This document shows, in pieces, positions 12,128 through 24,329 of a DNA stretch of 64,000 nucleotides. The position numbers and the translations under genes are program-made. The DNA is from Odontesthes bonariensis (Eukaryota; Chordata; Actinopteri; Atheriniformes; Atherinopsidae), in assembly GCF_027942865.1 (NCBI RefSeq), contig NC_134509.1:32724197-32788196 (forward strand), read 5' to 3'. Numbering within the stretch: the first letter of the stretch is position 1; each line of letters opens with the position of its first letter. Under the pieces are notes generated by a model that was not told where the DNA came from, did not search any database, and saw only the letters and a program-made list of their open reading frames with translations.

Positions 12128-12320
12128 CCTACTGAAAAGAGAATAAGAAGGTCATGGGAAGAAATTGCATGTAAGAAAAATTTAAAAGCATGGTATAAGA
12201 ATGTGTTTGAAGAATAGTGTAGATATAATAAAAGCAGCAATGAAAGTATAGTTGGCACACTGAGAATCAAGGCCTGGGAAAAGGCTTTAATGAAGCAATT
12301 TACAGTGTTAGTGCCAATGT

Positions 12321-12610
12321 AGGCAAGGCAAGTTTATTTGTACAGCACAATTCAACTACAAGGCGATTCAAAGTGCTTTACAGATACATTAAAACAGTAC
12401 AATTAAAAAGCATGATTTAAATTTTAAACAAAAAAGAAAGAAATAAGAACAATAGATGGAATCAGATAAAATCAGCAGTTAAAATTTGATTAAGTTTTGA
12501 AACTCAAGCTTCAGATTTGGAGCTTTATTCAAATGCAGCTGAAAATAGGTGTGTCTTCAACCTGGACTTAAATACACTGAGTGTTTCAGCTGATCTGTAT
12601 TCCTATCTCT
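12321..12610 (-). mobile_element. L2-type LINE 3' end fragment
   Basis: It begins with the fish LINE 3' tail AGGCAAGGCAAGTTTATTTG, followed by a CAATTCAAAGTGC-like motif (here CGATTCAAAGTGC). Further on, the minus strand encodes a degraded version of the usual reverse-transcriptase C-terminus (the segment before KTHLF). It is heavily 5' truncated and lies just upstream of the FAM20C-like start. Confidence 0.6.
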
Positions 12611-13979
12611 TTCAATTCTCATATATCATTGTAATCCATTTACTCCAGTCAGTGTAAAATCATTTTATACAGGAAGATAAAAGAAACTTACAAACGCGTT
12701 CCTTCCTTTTAAAAGCTTCCTGACCCCTCTGAGCTCCGCTTGCTGTTTTTACCACAAGCCTGAAGAAAGAGTATCCAGTATCCAGGCAGTATTTACTCAA
12801 CTGTTTGTACGTTTCTCTACTTTCTACAAGGTTCAGGTGGGGATCGGTGCCAGGTTAAAGTGATCCGGACATAAATCAATATGTTTGCACATCTCTTTTG
12901 AACCAGGCCTTTTTTTGACATTGTATTTGTCAACTCGACTCTTCTCTTTTTTTCCTATATGGTCTATCTATAAGCACCAAATACATTACAAATTACATTA
13001 TAATACTTATAGTGGCATAAAAAAGAGCTTTTCTCATGCTCAAATTTTTATTTCTAACCATTATTTTTAAGACACAGTACTGGGTACAACAGTAAAAATG
13101 CCAGTGCTGCTTACTTTAAGCTACAATGTTTATTTTTAACAGTACCTCTGATGGCAGTGCAGAGATGAACAATATGTTCCAACTTTATTCACATACATGT
13201 GTCAAAAGTCAAAATGTACTTTGCACAGTTATTCAGTCAATCTTGCAAAACATGTTAATTGCAGTATTATATTTTCTGCTATTTATGCCCTTGTTGCAGA
13301 ATGAGCAGTCCAATTGCTCACAAAATCTGGCTGGTTCACAGTTTGGTTTGACTTTCTGAAATGATTTCTTAAATTTTAGCTTTTGAAAATATGTGTCAGG
13401 GAATTATTGCAATGATAATCAAACTGAAGGGACAGAGGAAGCATTTCTGTGTGTTTTATACAAGTTAAATGATCTACAGTCTGTTGGAGATGAATTTGAA
13501 GCATCTGTGAACCATGGAGCTGGGAAGACAGACATTTTATATTCTGCATGAGTGTGCATTGAGACTTTGATCCAGGCACCTCAGGCCTCGTGGCTCCCAC
13601 AGGATACATCGTTCCTGTGAAGTACGGCTCTTTAAAGCGTGTGCGTAGCAACATGTTGTGTAAGTGTGCATGTGTGACACTCAGCGCTATCCATGTGGTA
13701 TGTGTCATGAGCATGTGACACTCTGTGGAGAGCATATTGACAAAAAAAAAAACGGCAACGTGACTCATCTATTTCAGCTTAACAGGGTAAACTGCCAACG
13801 TTTGATTTTGGCTGTTTCACACAGGTGGTCATGTTCATTCATTATTCACCAGCACTCATAAGATATTGAAGTGTTGGGTAACAAAATGATCTAAATGCAA
13901 ATGAAAAGAAATATTGATGTTACAAAGATCATTTGAAGAAATAAAGTATTATTTTGTAAACATGTGGCATAAACTTTAT
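12611..13979. other. Intergenic, nothing recognised
   Basis: This is an AT-rich stretch between the L2 fragment and the TTAA element. Short open frames (such as 13376-13768 minus) have no family motif or splice context. I see no gene here. Confidence 0.4.
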
Positions 13980-13983
13980 TTAA

Positions 13984-14369
13984 AGCTGCCGTCGGCAGGT
14001 TTTCAAAATTCCAAGTCTAAAGTCGGAAAATTCGAACTGATACAACTTTCAGGTCCCTCCCCCTCTGTGCACGAGGTTGTGCACGTGAGTTCACACCATT
14101 GTGCGCGCACACAAGCTGGGGGCAGACTCACGCTCAGCATGGAAGACGTGGTTGGTGACTGTTCTGCTCAGATAATAGATAAATAATAAACCTAACGTGA
14201 TTGGTTAAAAACAGCCGGGAGCCCTCGATTTTTGCTAGCACGATTAGAGGCTTTAGAGGGAGCTACAGAATTCGGGATTTTTCCTAAACAGCCTATTTAA
14301 TATTCTACTTCCAGAATCCCATGACAGTTCAAGCTAATATGACTAAAAAAAAAGTTGGCGACGGCAGCT
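13984..14369. mobile_element. Nonautonomous TTAA-flanked MITE, 386 bp
   Basis: The ends are inverted repeats: AGCTGCCGTCGGCA at the left, and its complement (one mismatch) TGGCGACGGCAGCT at the right. TTAA flanks both sides (13980-13983 and 14370-14373), the target duplication of piggyBac- and Kolobok-type transposons. It has no coding capacity. The right end lies only 17 bp from the gypsy element's left target duplication. Confidence 0.8.
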
Positions 14370-14390
14370 TTAACCCTTTAATGTGCTCAG

Positions 14391-14857
14391 TGTCACAATG
14401 GGGTGGTTGCAAAAGGACTCAATTGCAGGACACACTGGGATATGGCAAAAAGTCTTTCTTTTTAATGAAGTTTGAAGGTGAGAACACCGCAGGGTTTGTC
14501 AGCATGGATGTAGCAGGCACACCGGAGTTGGGTCTGTGGCAGGGGAGAATCAGACAACGTGAAAAAACAAGCAAGGTTTAGTCAAAAACGAGATCCAAAG
14601 TTTGAGGCCTTGATCACACTACCATAGCATGTAGGTTAACAATCAGGCGATGAGTGGAAGGAGAGTCCAGGTTAAATACTGTGGTAGATGAAGATGATGA
14701 TCAGGTGTGCAGGAGAAACTGGGGCAGCCACGCCTGCTTATGGGAGAATCCACAGTTTGTGCTCACGCCGACAGACAAACAGAACAGAGGGAGGAGTGAG
14801 TGTAGGAAAACATGAGGTAGGCGGGCCAGCACCTAAGAGGGCAAGGGGACCATAACA
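14391..14857 (-). repeat. 3' LTR of the gypsy element, 467 bp
   Basis: The plus strand starts TGTCACAATGG and ends GACCATAACA (TG...CA). It matches the other LTR, with about five substitutions that I can count by eye, but keeps a 150-bp internal segment (about 14520-14669) absent from the other copy. Confidence 0.95.
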
Positions 14858-17800
14858 GTACCCCCCCTTCAACGGGAGCCCCCAGGCGACCCACCAGGCT
14901 TGTTGGGATCCCAAGCATAAAAGTCCCTAACCAGGGAGGCATCCAATATCCAAGAGCGTGGGACCCAAGAGCGCTCTTCTGGACCGTATCCCTCCCAGTC
15001 CACCAGAAACTGTGAACCACGGCCCCGCCGACAAACATCCAAGAGCTTCCTTACAGTGTAGGCCGGTTGGTTGTCAATGAGCTGCGTCGGTGGTGGGGGA
15101 TCAGACGGAGGACACAGGGGGCTGGTGGAAACGGGCTTCAACTGGGAGACATGGAACACATTGTGAACCTTCATAGATTTGGGCAACTCCAGGCGAACAG
15201 AAACCGGGTTTATGAGACTGATGATCTTGAAGGGTCCAATGAACCTGGGGGAGAGTTTCTTGGACTTATACTTTAAGGCAATGTTCAATTCAATTCAATT
15301 CATTTTTATTTATATAGCGCCAAATACAACAAATGTCATCTCAAGGCACTTAGATAGTAAGTCCAATTCAAGCCAATTGGAATTCAATTAATTAATAATA
15401 ATCATAATTCATAAAATAATCCAATTCGTTCATATAGAGCCAATTCAAAAACAATTTCCTAGCTAAGAAAACCAACAGATTGCACTGAAAACTTTTTGTT
15501 TTTCGGTCCAATCTCCCGGCCTGAGCGTGCCTGAGGCGACTGTGGAGAGAAACGACTCCCTTTTAACAGGAAGAAACCTCTGGCAGAACCAGACTCAGGA
15601 AGGGTGGCCATCCGCCTCGACCAGCTGGGGTTTGAGAAGACAGAAAGGGGGGGGGGGGGACCACCGCGACGGCAGCACTGTAACACCATTCAAAGGATAT
15701 CTGTTGGAACAGGGAAACACGAGTTAATGACCATAATAATATCACATATACATAAAGAGAGTAAAGTGAGGAAAGGTGTGTCAGATGAGGCCCCCCAGCA
15801 GTCTAGGCCTATAGCAGCTTAACTATGGGATGTTTCAGGATCACCTGAGCCATCCCTAACTATAAGCTTTATCAAAAAGGAAAGTTTTAAGCCTGGTCTT
15901 AAAAGTGGAAAGGGTGTCTGCTTCCCGGACATTTACTGGCAGCTTATTCCACAATAGAGGGGCCTGATAACTGAAGGCTCTGCCTCCCATTCTACTTTTA
16001 GAAACTCTGGGAACCTCAAGTAAACCTGCAGTTTGGGAACGAAGTGCTCTGTTAGGAAAATATCTTACAATGAGATCTTTAAGATATGATGGAGCTCGGT
16101 CATTAAGAGCTTTATATGTAAGGAGAAGAATCTTAAATTCTATTCTGAATTTAACAGGGAGCCAATGAAGAGAAGCTAAAACTGGAGAAATATGATCTCT
16201 CCTGTTAGTTCTCGTCAAAACTCTGGCTGCAGCATTTTGGATCAACTGGAGGCTTTTCAGAGAATATGTGGGGCAGCCCAATAATAAAGAATTACAGTAG
16301 TCCAATCTTGAAGTAACAAATGCATGAATTAGTTTTTCTGCATCACTCTGAGACAAGATGTTCCTGATTTTAACAATATTACGAAGGTGAAAGAAGGCAG
16401 TCCTAGAAACCTGTTTTATATGCGAGTCAAATGATAAGTTCTGGTCAAAAATAACTCCAAGGTTCCTCACTGTAGAACTAGAAGCCAAGGAAATACCATC
16501 TAGAGTAACTATATAGCTAGACAATTTCTCCCTGAAACGCTCAGGTCCAAAGATAACGACTTCAGTTTTGTCTGAATTTAGCAGCAGACAGTTCTGAGTC
16601 ATCCAGGTCTTTATGTCTTTAAGACATGCTTGTAGTCTGACCAACCTATTGGGTTCATCTGGTTTTATAGATAAGTACAGCTGAGTATCATCAGCATAGC
16701 AATGGAAATTTATGCCATGCTGTCTAATAATGTTACCTAATGGAAGCATGTATAAAGTAAAAAGAATCGGTCCAAGCACAGAACCCTGGGGAACTCCATG
16801 ACATGTTCTTAGCAGAGAGCCAAACTGACTGACCTGGGTGGAATTCGGGGGCCGGTATGCGTCGTCGATCTGCCAAGCGTTTATTTCGGTCGGCAGTCCT
16901 GAGTAAGGCGGCCTTGGTGTCTCTCCAAATCTTACGGCAGCGCCTCATGAGATGTTGGACGGAGGGAACAAGAGAGTCAGATTCCAGGGCAGGAAACAGA
17001 GGGGGTTGATATCCTAAGGACACTTTAAAAGGAGAGAAGTTAGTAGCAGAAGAGGTCATCGAGTTGTGAGCATATTCGATCCATGACAATTGAGAGCTCC
17101 AAGTAGAAGGATTGGATGACGCGACACAGCGAAGGCCGGCCTCTAGCTCCTTGTTCATGCGCTCAGTCTGGCCATTAGTCTGGGGGTGAAAACCTGAAGA
17201 CAGACTTACTTGTGCTCCCAGGTAGGTACAGAATGCCTTCCAGACTTGAGAAGTGAATTGAGGGCCCCGATCTGAAACGATATCAGTAGGTATTCCAGAA
17301 CACTTGTTGGACCAGGATTTCAGCAGTCTGAAGGGCAGTAGGCAGTTTCTGCCTAGGCACGAAGTGAGCAGCCTTAGATAACCTATCCACTACGGTTAGA
17401 ATAACAGTGTTACTATTAGAAGGCGGTAAGCCAGACACAAAATCGAGAGCTATATGCGACCAGGGTCGGGATGGAACAGGCAGGGGTCTGAGTAATCCAG
17501 AGGTAGGAGAATGGGAGGATTTGCTTTGAGCGCAGACAGAGCAGGGACATAGGAAAGAACATCCTTATCCGATGAAGGCCACCAAAAATTCCGCTTGATC
17601 AGACTGATCACATGTTGCGAGCCAGGGTGACAGGTGAATTTGGCAGTATGGAACCAGTGTAATACCTGAGGGCGGACTGATGCCGGAATATACTGTAATT
17701 TGGGAGGGCCCCCTCCAGGGTCTGGCTCCTGTTCCAGTGCTTGTTGGATGGCTGCCTCTATTTCCCAGGTAAGACTCCCAATAATGCAGGTCGGATGCAG

Positions 17801-19771
17801 GATGGGTTCTGGTTCTTCTGGGGTGTCTGTGGAAGAAAATAGTCTCGACAAGGCATCAGGTTTGACATTGCGGGTACCTGGGCGGTAGGTGATGGTGAAT
17901 CTGAACCTCCCAAAGAAGAGGGACCAACGAGCTTGTCGGGCGTTCAAACGTTTGGCGGACTGAAGGTAGGCCAGGTTTTTGTGGTCTGTCCACACGATAA
18001 AAGGATGTTCTGCCCCTTCCAGCAAATTTCTCCATTCCTCCAGAGCCAACTTGACTGCCAGCAATTCTCTATCTCCAATATCGTAATTCTGCTCAGCTGG
18101 CGAGAGACGGCGGGAAAAGAAGGCACATGGATGCATCTTGTTATCAAAAACAAGAGATAGGACAGCACCTACCCCCGAATCTGAAGCGTCAACCTCCACA
18201 ATGAACTGCCGGGTGGGGTCTGGTTGAGCGAGGACAGGAGCTGCAGTGAATTTCTTCTTAAGTGTGACAAAAGCCTCTTCAGCTGCGGGGTTCCAAGAAA
18301 AGGGCCTTTTGACAGAGGTGAGTTGGGTTAAAGGTATTGCCCTCCTGCTGTAGTCCCTAATGAATCTTCTGTAAAAATGTGCAAATCCAAGGAATCTTTG
18401 AAGCTGCTTGCAGTTGGATGGACGAGGCCACTCGACAACTGCTCTCACCTTTTCAGGGTCTGCTTTAATCTGTCCACTCTCAATGATGTAGCCAAGAAAG
18501 CTTACTGAAGAGACATGAAATTCACACTTTTCCACTTTCACAAACAATTTATTCTCCAGGAGTCGTTGCAGTACTTGGCGAACGTGCTGGTGATGATCCT
18601 CAAGGTTGCGTGAAAAGATTAGGATGTCATCCAGATAAACAAAGACAAACCTGTTTATCCAGTCTCGCAAGACATCGTTCACGAGAGCCTGAAACACAGC
18701 AGGGGCGTTAGTGAGTCCAAAGGGACCAAATATTCAAAGTGGCCCAAGGGAGTATTGAAGGCCGTCTTCCATTTGTCTCCCTCTCTTATCCTAACTAAAT
18801 GGTAAGCATTGCGTAGATCCAGTTTGGAAAAAATAGTAGCACCCTGTAAGAGTTCAAAAGCAGAGTTAATAAGTGGCAGAGGGTATTTGTTCTTCACAGT
18901 GATGTTATTTAATTCCCTATAGTCGATGCAGGGACGAAGTGTTTTATCCTTTTTCTCAACAAAGAAAAACCCAGCACCGACTGGGGAGGACGAAGGACGA
19001 ATGATTCCAGCTGCTAACGAGTTTGAGATGTATTCTTCCATGGATTCTCTTTCAGGACTTGACACTTTGTACAGGCGACTAGAGGGGAGAGGAGCACCAG
19101 GGAGGAGATCAATGGGGCAATCATAGGGCCGATGGGGCGGGAGAGAGTGCACGATCCTTACAAAATACTTCTGCCAGGTCATGATATTCACAGGGCACAG
19201 AAGAAAAATTAGGAGGTTCAGGCTCTTGATGGGAATCTCTCCTTTTATTAAAGTTGGGGGGCGAAGCTGACTGCAAAAAAACAGAATGACAGAACTGACT
19301 CCAACCAGTAAGTTTACCAGTGGACCAATTAAGGTTGGGGTTATGTTTAATTAACCAGGGGTGACCAAGAACTATGGGTGTGTTGGGTGCTTCAAAAACA
19401 AAGAACTGAATGTCCTTGTGGTGATTACCTGAAACAATGAGATGTACAGGATGGGTTTGGTGGGTAACTTGAGCGATGACCATTCCATTTAACGCAAATG
19501 CTGGTATAGGCGTAGGAAGAGGTTCAATGGGGATCTTTAATTGAGAGACCAGATGGGTATTCAGGAAACTTTGCTCCGCCCCAGAATCAATGAGTGCTTG
19601 AAAGTTCAGAGTTTCTTGGGCCAGACAGATCTTGGCAGGTAACATGAGTCTACATAGGGGATTTGTGTCTGTAGTGCCCACCAGTACCCCTAAAGAAACC
19701 GGTGGGCAGGCTCTTTTGGGCGAGAAAAACACTGTGAAATTAAATGTCCAGATTTTCCACAGTAAAAACAT
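14858..19771 (-). pseudogene. pol: gypsy pol (protease-RT-RNase H-integrase-chromodomain), broken
   Basis: In order on the minus strand: protease with FQALIDSGAEQSF (near 19600), RT start ([20 protein letters not shown]), a small deletion near 18726-18732 that destroys the usual L-V-M-P-F-G-L segment and shifts the frame, then [12 protein letters not shown], RNase H ([23 protein letters not shown]), and the integrase zinc-binding region. More frame breaks follow near 17560. The integrase core resumes ([14 protein letters not shown]) up to [10 protein letters not shown], where the LINE interrupts it. Downstream of the LINE the frame reads [11 protein letters not shown] and the chromodomain [10 protein letters not shown]...FLVDWEGYG. 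Confidence 0.9.
15286..16802 (-). mobile_element. 5'-truncated L2-type LINE nested in gypsy integrase
   Basis: It is flanked by the 5-bp duplication ATGTT (15281-15285 and 16803-16807), which splits the gypsy integrase codons cleanly. The minus strand encodes the C-terminal half of an L2-type reverse transcriptase: [18 protein letters not shown], the catalytic [55 protein letters not shown] and the end [11 protein letters not shown]. The 307-aa frame is still open. The 3' tail is a short ATTGAATTG repeat after the common fish tail TTTATTTATATAGCGCC. It is newer than the gypsy element. Confidence 0.95.
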
Positions 19772-22175
19772 TCACCAGCTTGTCTCCGTCTCTTCCGTTC
19801 CTCCTCAGAAAGTCTTGCTCTGCCAACTTGCATAGGCGCCGGCTTTTGCTCTGGTACCAAGCCTTGTCCTTTCTCTGCCCTGTAGCTTTCTGAGCCGCTC
19901 AGACCAGGAAGTGGAAGTGATCTCTGGTGAAATGAAACACGCTGGGAAGAGGAATTAATCTCTGCCCTTCTCTCGCATAGACGGTTATCAATCTTAATAG
20001 AAAGAGAGACTAAAGACTCAAAGGTGTCAGTGTCATCCCTCGAAGCAAGTTCGTCTTTGATTCGATCATTTAAGCTATGGCGGAACACCCCTCTTAGAGC
20101 CCTACTTTCCCAACCAGCTTCAGCTGCTGCGATTAGGAAATCCGCAGAGAAGTACGCTACGCTCCGCTATCCTTGTCGCATCCTCAAAAGTCTGTTGGAG
20201 GCCTCATCAGGGCTTACAGGAAAATCAAACGCAGAAGAAAACTCAAACCAAGAATAGGTACATTGGGCCTCATGCAAGAACATTTTCATATTTTTATTCT
20301 AAATTTCTCTCACTTTTTTCGTAAGAAGGTGTCGTACAAACACGCCACGTCAGATTCAACAAGCGCTCTTAACTTCGGAAAAAGTGTGTAAACGATCTGT
20401 GTAAATGATGAATCACACCTGTGCGTATCTAAGTGCACGTGCACGAGGATAGTAGATTTGCATACTCCACGCCCCAAATTATACCATATAAGGCAGTGCT
20501 TCCTCTCTCCTGTGCCAGGAAGTGTTGAGTGTTGAGTCATGAGAATGATATCAAGGCGCAAAAAGAAAAACTTTATGGGCTCTGAGACTGAAGTTCTGCT
20601 TTCAGAGATCCAAAAAGGAAAATCTGTCATTTTTAGCAGTGTCAGCAGTGGAATTACGGGACCTGCTAAACCTGTCACCGAAATAAAAAAATAAATGGTT
20701 TGATATGAAAATGGCTTAAAAAAAACGTCTCGCCATGGCCAGGCGCTCGATGACTGCGACTAAAGCCGTGCAATCAGTTGTTGCCTCATCATGATGGCAC
20801 TTTGATGGGGTGGTCCATAAGGGGGGTCTTCTGGCACCACAGCTTCTTGTCTGCCTGGGCTGCTTCAGATGGAGACCCTTGTTCATGGCAATATTGCGCC
20901 ATGAACGAGGTATCGAGACACACCCACCTGGCCTTCAGCACGGGTGTTTTGTTGCGTATATGTGTGCAGTCTATTGCTCCAATTATGATTGGCAGTCCAG
21001 CCACGGCATGAAAGTCCCTTTTAATTTGTACTTGTCGGACAGCGGTATATGGGAATCTGATGTACCATGGGTGATAAACTGATGAGAGCTTTGATGACCA
21101 AGGGGAGCGCACGACTCAGGACTGTCTGGGACACCCCCGATCTGTCTCCAATCTCGCTCTGAAAGGTTCCAGTGGCCAAAAATCCAAGGGAGGACCTGGA
21201 CGTGTGGTGGAATTGGGTTTGATCGGCGTGTTTTTCTCTGGAGTTGTGGCTCTAGCAAGCTGCATATTAGCAGCAGCACAGTCCTTGGCAATCTTAATCG
21301 CGATGTCAGCCATTCGTCTGTCTCAACACGGTCTGTTCCAAGAGCTTGACGCACTAAGGTATCCAAAAGCAAGACAGCCGCTGCGCTTCCCGTTACAGAT
21401 TCAAATGAACCTTCAATTAGTGCACAATTTAAGTCAAACAAAATAATGTCAGCATAATTATGGGGTATAATGTATATTTATTTATGTTTTCTTCAAAGTA
21501 ATTAAATATACAAGCCATTAGTCAAGCAAACTTGATTGGAATAACAGCGGACTATTTTACGAAACTCCTACGACAGGTCTGGATCACTCGTAAATTCTGT
21601 TCGTACCTGAAAGAAAACGTAAAATACGAAAAGATTGGTGAATGCGCAAATTCTCTTAAATCACTCGTACGGACGATTTAAGAACAAATCTGTGCGTACG
21701 AACGGTTCTTGCATGAGGCCCATTGTCTGTTCTTCATAAGCACAGCTTGTGCCCATTTTAAGGCTCTTCCCCGCAGAAGGTTAACTATAAAAGCTATCTT
21801 AGCTTGATCAGAGGAGTAAGAATGAATTAAGCGGTCAAACACAAGGTTGCACTGGAGTAGGAATCCCTGGCACTTTCCAAACTCACCAGAGTAGGCTTCA
21901 GGGTTCGGCATTGATGGTTCTCTGACAGGGATCCAATGCGAGGGGGGTGGAGGTGGAGTTGGTGCCGAGGTAGAGGTTGGGGCTGAAGCTGACGGGGGAG
22001 ATGGAGGGGTTAAAAGGTTCAATGCTGTCTGCAACATACCTCCAAGTTGCAGTAGCTGATCCTGGGTCATCTGGTTCTGTTTGGACAATGCTTGGAGGGC
22101 CTGTTCGTGTGATCCTAACAGGTTTCCCTGGGTTGCAAGTGCCCTTAGCACAGAGTTAGTGTCCGCAGAGTCCAT
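19690..22175 (-). pseudogene. gag: gypsy gag with CCHC zinc knuckle, interrupted
   Basis: Gag starts MDSADTNSVLRALATQG at 22175, has a proline/serine-rich linker (PPPPPSHWIP), then the capsid-like region (PEAYSGEFGKCQGFLLQC). The Harbinger insertion splits it. Gag resumes below 20262 with FPVSPDEASNRLLRMRQG, hits an in-frame TAG at 20169-20167, and continues to the knuckle CFYCGKSGHLISQC near 19755. The stop and the insertion both disable it. Confidence 0.88.
20265..21721 (-). mobile_element. PIF/Harbinger-type DNA transposon nested in gypsy gag
   Basis: Terminal repeats GGGCCTCATGCAAGAAC (20265-20281) and the exact complement (21705-21721) are flanked by the 3-bp duplication ATT (20262-20264, 21722-21724). 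The minus strand carries a degraded HARBI1-like transposase with LLICSLLEPQLQRKTRRSN, IPPHVQVL and FHAVAGLPIIIGAIDCTHI, the last holding the first catalytic Asp. Frames are shifted and the rest of the DDE core is gone, so it cannot move itself. Confidence 0.9.
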
Positions 22176-22193
22176 GTCCTGGCCTGATTGTTC

Positions 22194-22510
22194 TGTCACA
22201 ATGGGGTGGTTGAAAAAGGACTCAATAGCAGGACACACTGGGATATGGCAAAAAGTCTTTCTTTTTAATGAAGTTTGAAGGTGAGAACACCGCAGGGTTT
22301 GTCAGCATGGATGTAGCAGGCAGGTTAAATACTGTGGTAGATGAAGATGATGATCAGGTGTGCAGGAGAAACTGGGGCAGCCACGCCTGCTTATGGGAGG
22401 ATCCACAGTTGGTGCTCACGCCGACAGACAAACAGAACAGAGGGAGGAGTGAGTGTAGGAAAACATGAGGTAGGCGGGCCAGCACCTAAGAGCGCAAGGG
22501 GACCATAACA
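22194..22510 (-). repeat. 5' LTR of the gypsy element, 317 bp, internally deleted
   Basis: It has the same TGTCACAATGG...GACCATAACA termini as the 3' LTR. It lacks 150 bp between GTAGCAGGCA and GGTTAAATACTG; the deletion edges share a CA in the longer copy, so a microhomology event is likely. The loss lies within the promoter-bearing LTR. Confidence 0.95.
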
Positions 22511-22515
22511 CTCAG

Positions 22516-24276
22516 TGATAAAAAAAAATAAAAAAACATGGAGAATTTTTCTTCGCACTTTTCCTTTTCCTTATGACAATCATTTGTAGAATTTTTTTTC
22601 TTTCTTTTTTTGTCACATGCAGCTATGTTGAGGCTTCGTGGTTAAAAAAAAGCAATGACATAAATGACACAACATACACATTCTTTAGTATGTTTAGTAT
22701 GGGTGATATATTGAAGAGACAATGCAAGATGACTGAGGCGCTAACATCAGCAGTCAGGGTTACCCTGCTAACATGCATTAATTACAGGCAATTACAAAAC
22801 ATAGATTGGGATAACTGGAACGTTTTGCAAGTTTTTTTTAGGTGTTTCGTCATCAACCAAATAGTACAATTAAGACCTGATTGAAATTTTGACCTGATGA
22901 AGACATGGCATGGAAATCAGTTTCACTGATTAATTCAGACCTCAGACAGCAAAGAAGGACCTTAAACCTTCAGTCTTTCGAATAGCTGGCAGGAGACTTT
23001 TTTTAATTTACTTTTCTCTATTTCAGCAGCGCAGATGTTATGATATGGCATCTATATGGAACACAGACCTGGTTGTACAGATTTCTTGTGGCATCCATGA
23101 CAAATTTCAGACTAATGGAGAGTGCGATGTGTGTCTAATGCCTACACTACACCTCTACATTTGTATCTATTGTATATGTGTCAAAGAGTTCTCAAATGTT
23201 GTCAGCTGTAGCTACCGGAGGGCAACAGATACCCGAGTAGTAATATAACACTGAGACTAAGGCAGACCACTTACTGTATTGAATTTGTGTATACAGTATA
23301 TACCCACCTTGTACCCTGAATAATGCATTTGTTTTTTGTATCATGGGAATTGATCAAATTTAAATGTGCAGTTCTGAACATCCAGTTTTATTGTATTAAG
23401 ATAAATACAGTGTGTTTTTGGTTCATGTAATGTTCCTCCAGTTCTTTTGTACTGAGTTCAGTAGTGAACTTGGTCCATTCGTAGCATACAGACGATCTGT
23501 ATGCTTCTACAGTATGAGCCAGTAGGCTACATATAGCAGATCTTCAGTGCTCTATGTTGTTTGCCCTCATGCATTCACAACTCACAGTGGGCTGCTACTC
23601 ACATTTGGGCAGTGAAAGTGTATTTTGCAGATGGGGGAGCCACTTGTCATCTGGTACTTCAGAAAAAAAGGACATTTGTAACATGCAGGATTCACTGTTA
23701 GGATATACGAAGGGCAAGTCATGATATTTTCCTCACCCTTCTTCGCACATATTTTTCATTGCCACATCTCTTCCAAACAGCGAATGAAAGTGGGGTTTAA
23801 AATAAGTCTAGCAAGTTCTGGTGTTTGAGACAGTTTTCCAAATTAATATAAGATGTATTGGATGAATACCAGTATTCTGGTTACTGATTACTTCAGGCTA
23901 TTTACTCAAGCACTTGTCATTTATAATACCTACCAATTTTTGTTTAAAACCTTCATTCTTGTTACCCTGAAATCGTCAGCTGATCTAACTTGTTCAATTA
24001 GGTCTATTGAGTCCTTTAACATTTCCATTACAGACCAGTGTAAGGTCAGTGTTTGGATGTTTAATCCCATCTAAATTAAGTATATATTGAACTTTTTCAT
24101 CACATAACAGCAAAATTCTGCTTCTTGATCAGTCCGAAAGGGAGAAGATCTACTAAAAATCTGTGTCTACATCTCGCATTTTTGTGCTGTAACACAAAAA
24201 TGGGAAACACCAATAACAATACACCATTTCCACATATGTAAAAAAAAACCTGAAACTTGAAACTTTAAGCTTTTTA

Positions 24277-24279
<3 letters not shown>
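22516..24279. other. Intergenic, nothing recognised
   Basis: This AT-rich stretch follows the gypsy element. I see no supported exon, RNA gene or transposon ends. The short open frames at 22573-22884 and 23853-24074 show no recognisable motif. Confidence 0.4.

Positions 24280-24327
<48 letters not shown>
24280..24327. repeat. (GT)n microsatellite
   Basis: A pure GT tract of about 48 bases. Confidence 0.97.

Positions 24328-24329
<2 letters not shown>

Larger units (their letters stand above)
14391..22510 (-). mobile_element. Ty3/gypsy chromovirus LTR retrotransposon, full length but broken
   Basis: An 8.1-kb element with LTRs at both ends, flanked by the 5-bp target duplication CTCAG (14386-14390 and 22511-22515). 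On the minus strand it carries gag with a CCHC knuckle, aspartic protease (LIDSGAE), reverse transcriptase (YLDD), RNase H, integrase and a C-terminal chromodomain ([15 protein letters not shown]), which makes it a chromovirus. A polypurine tract (GAAGGGGGGG) precedes the 3' LTR. An in-frame TAG in gag, frameshifts in pol, a nested Harbinger (20265-21721) and a nested LINE (15286-16802) make it inactive. Confidence 0.95.
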
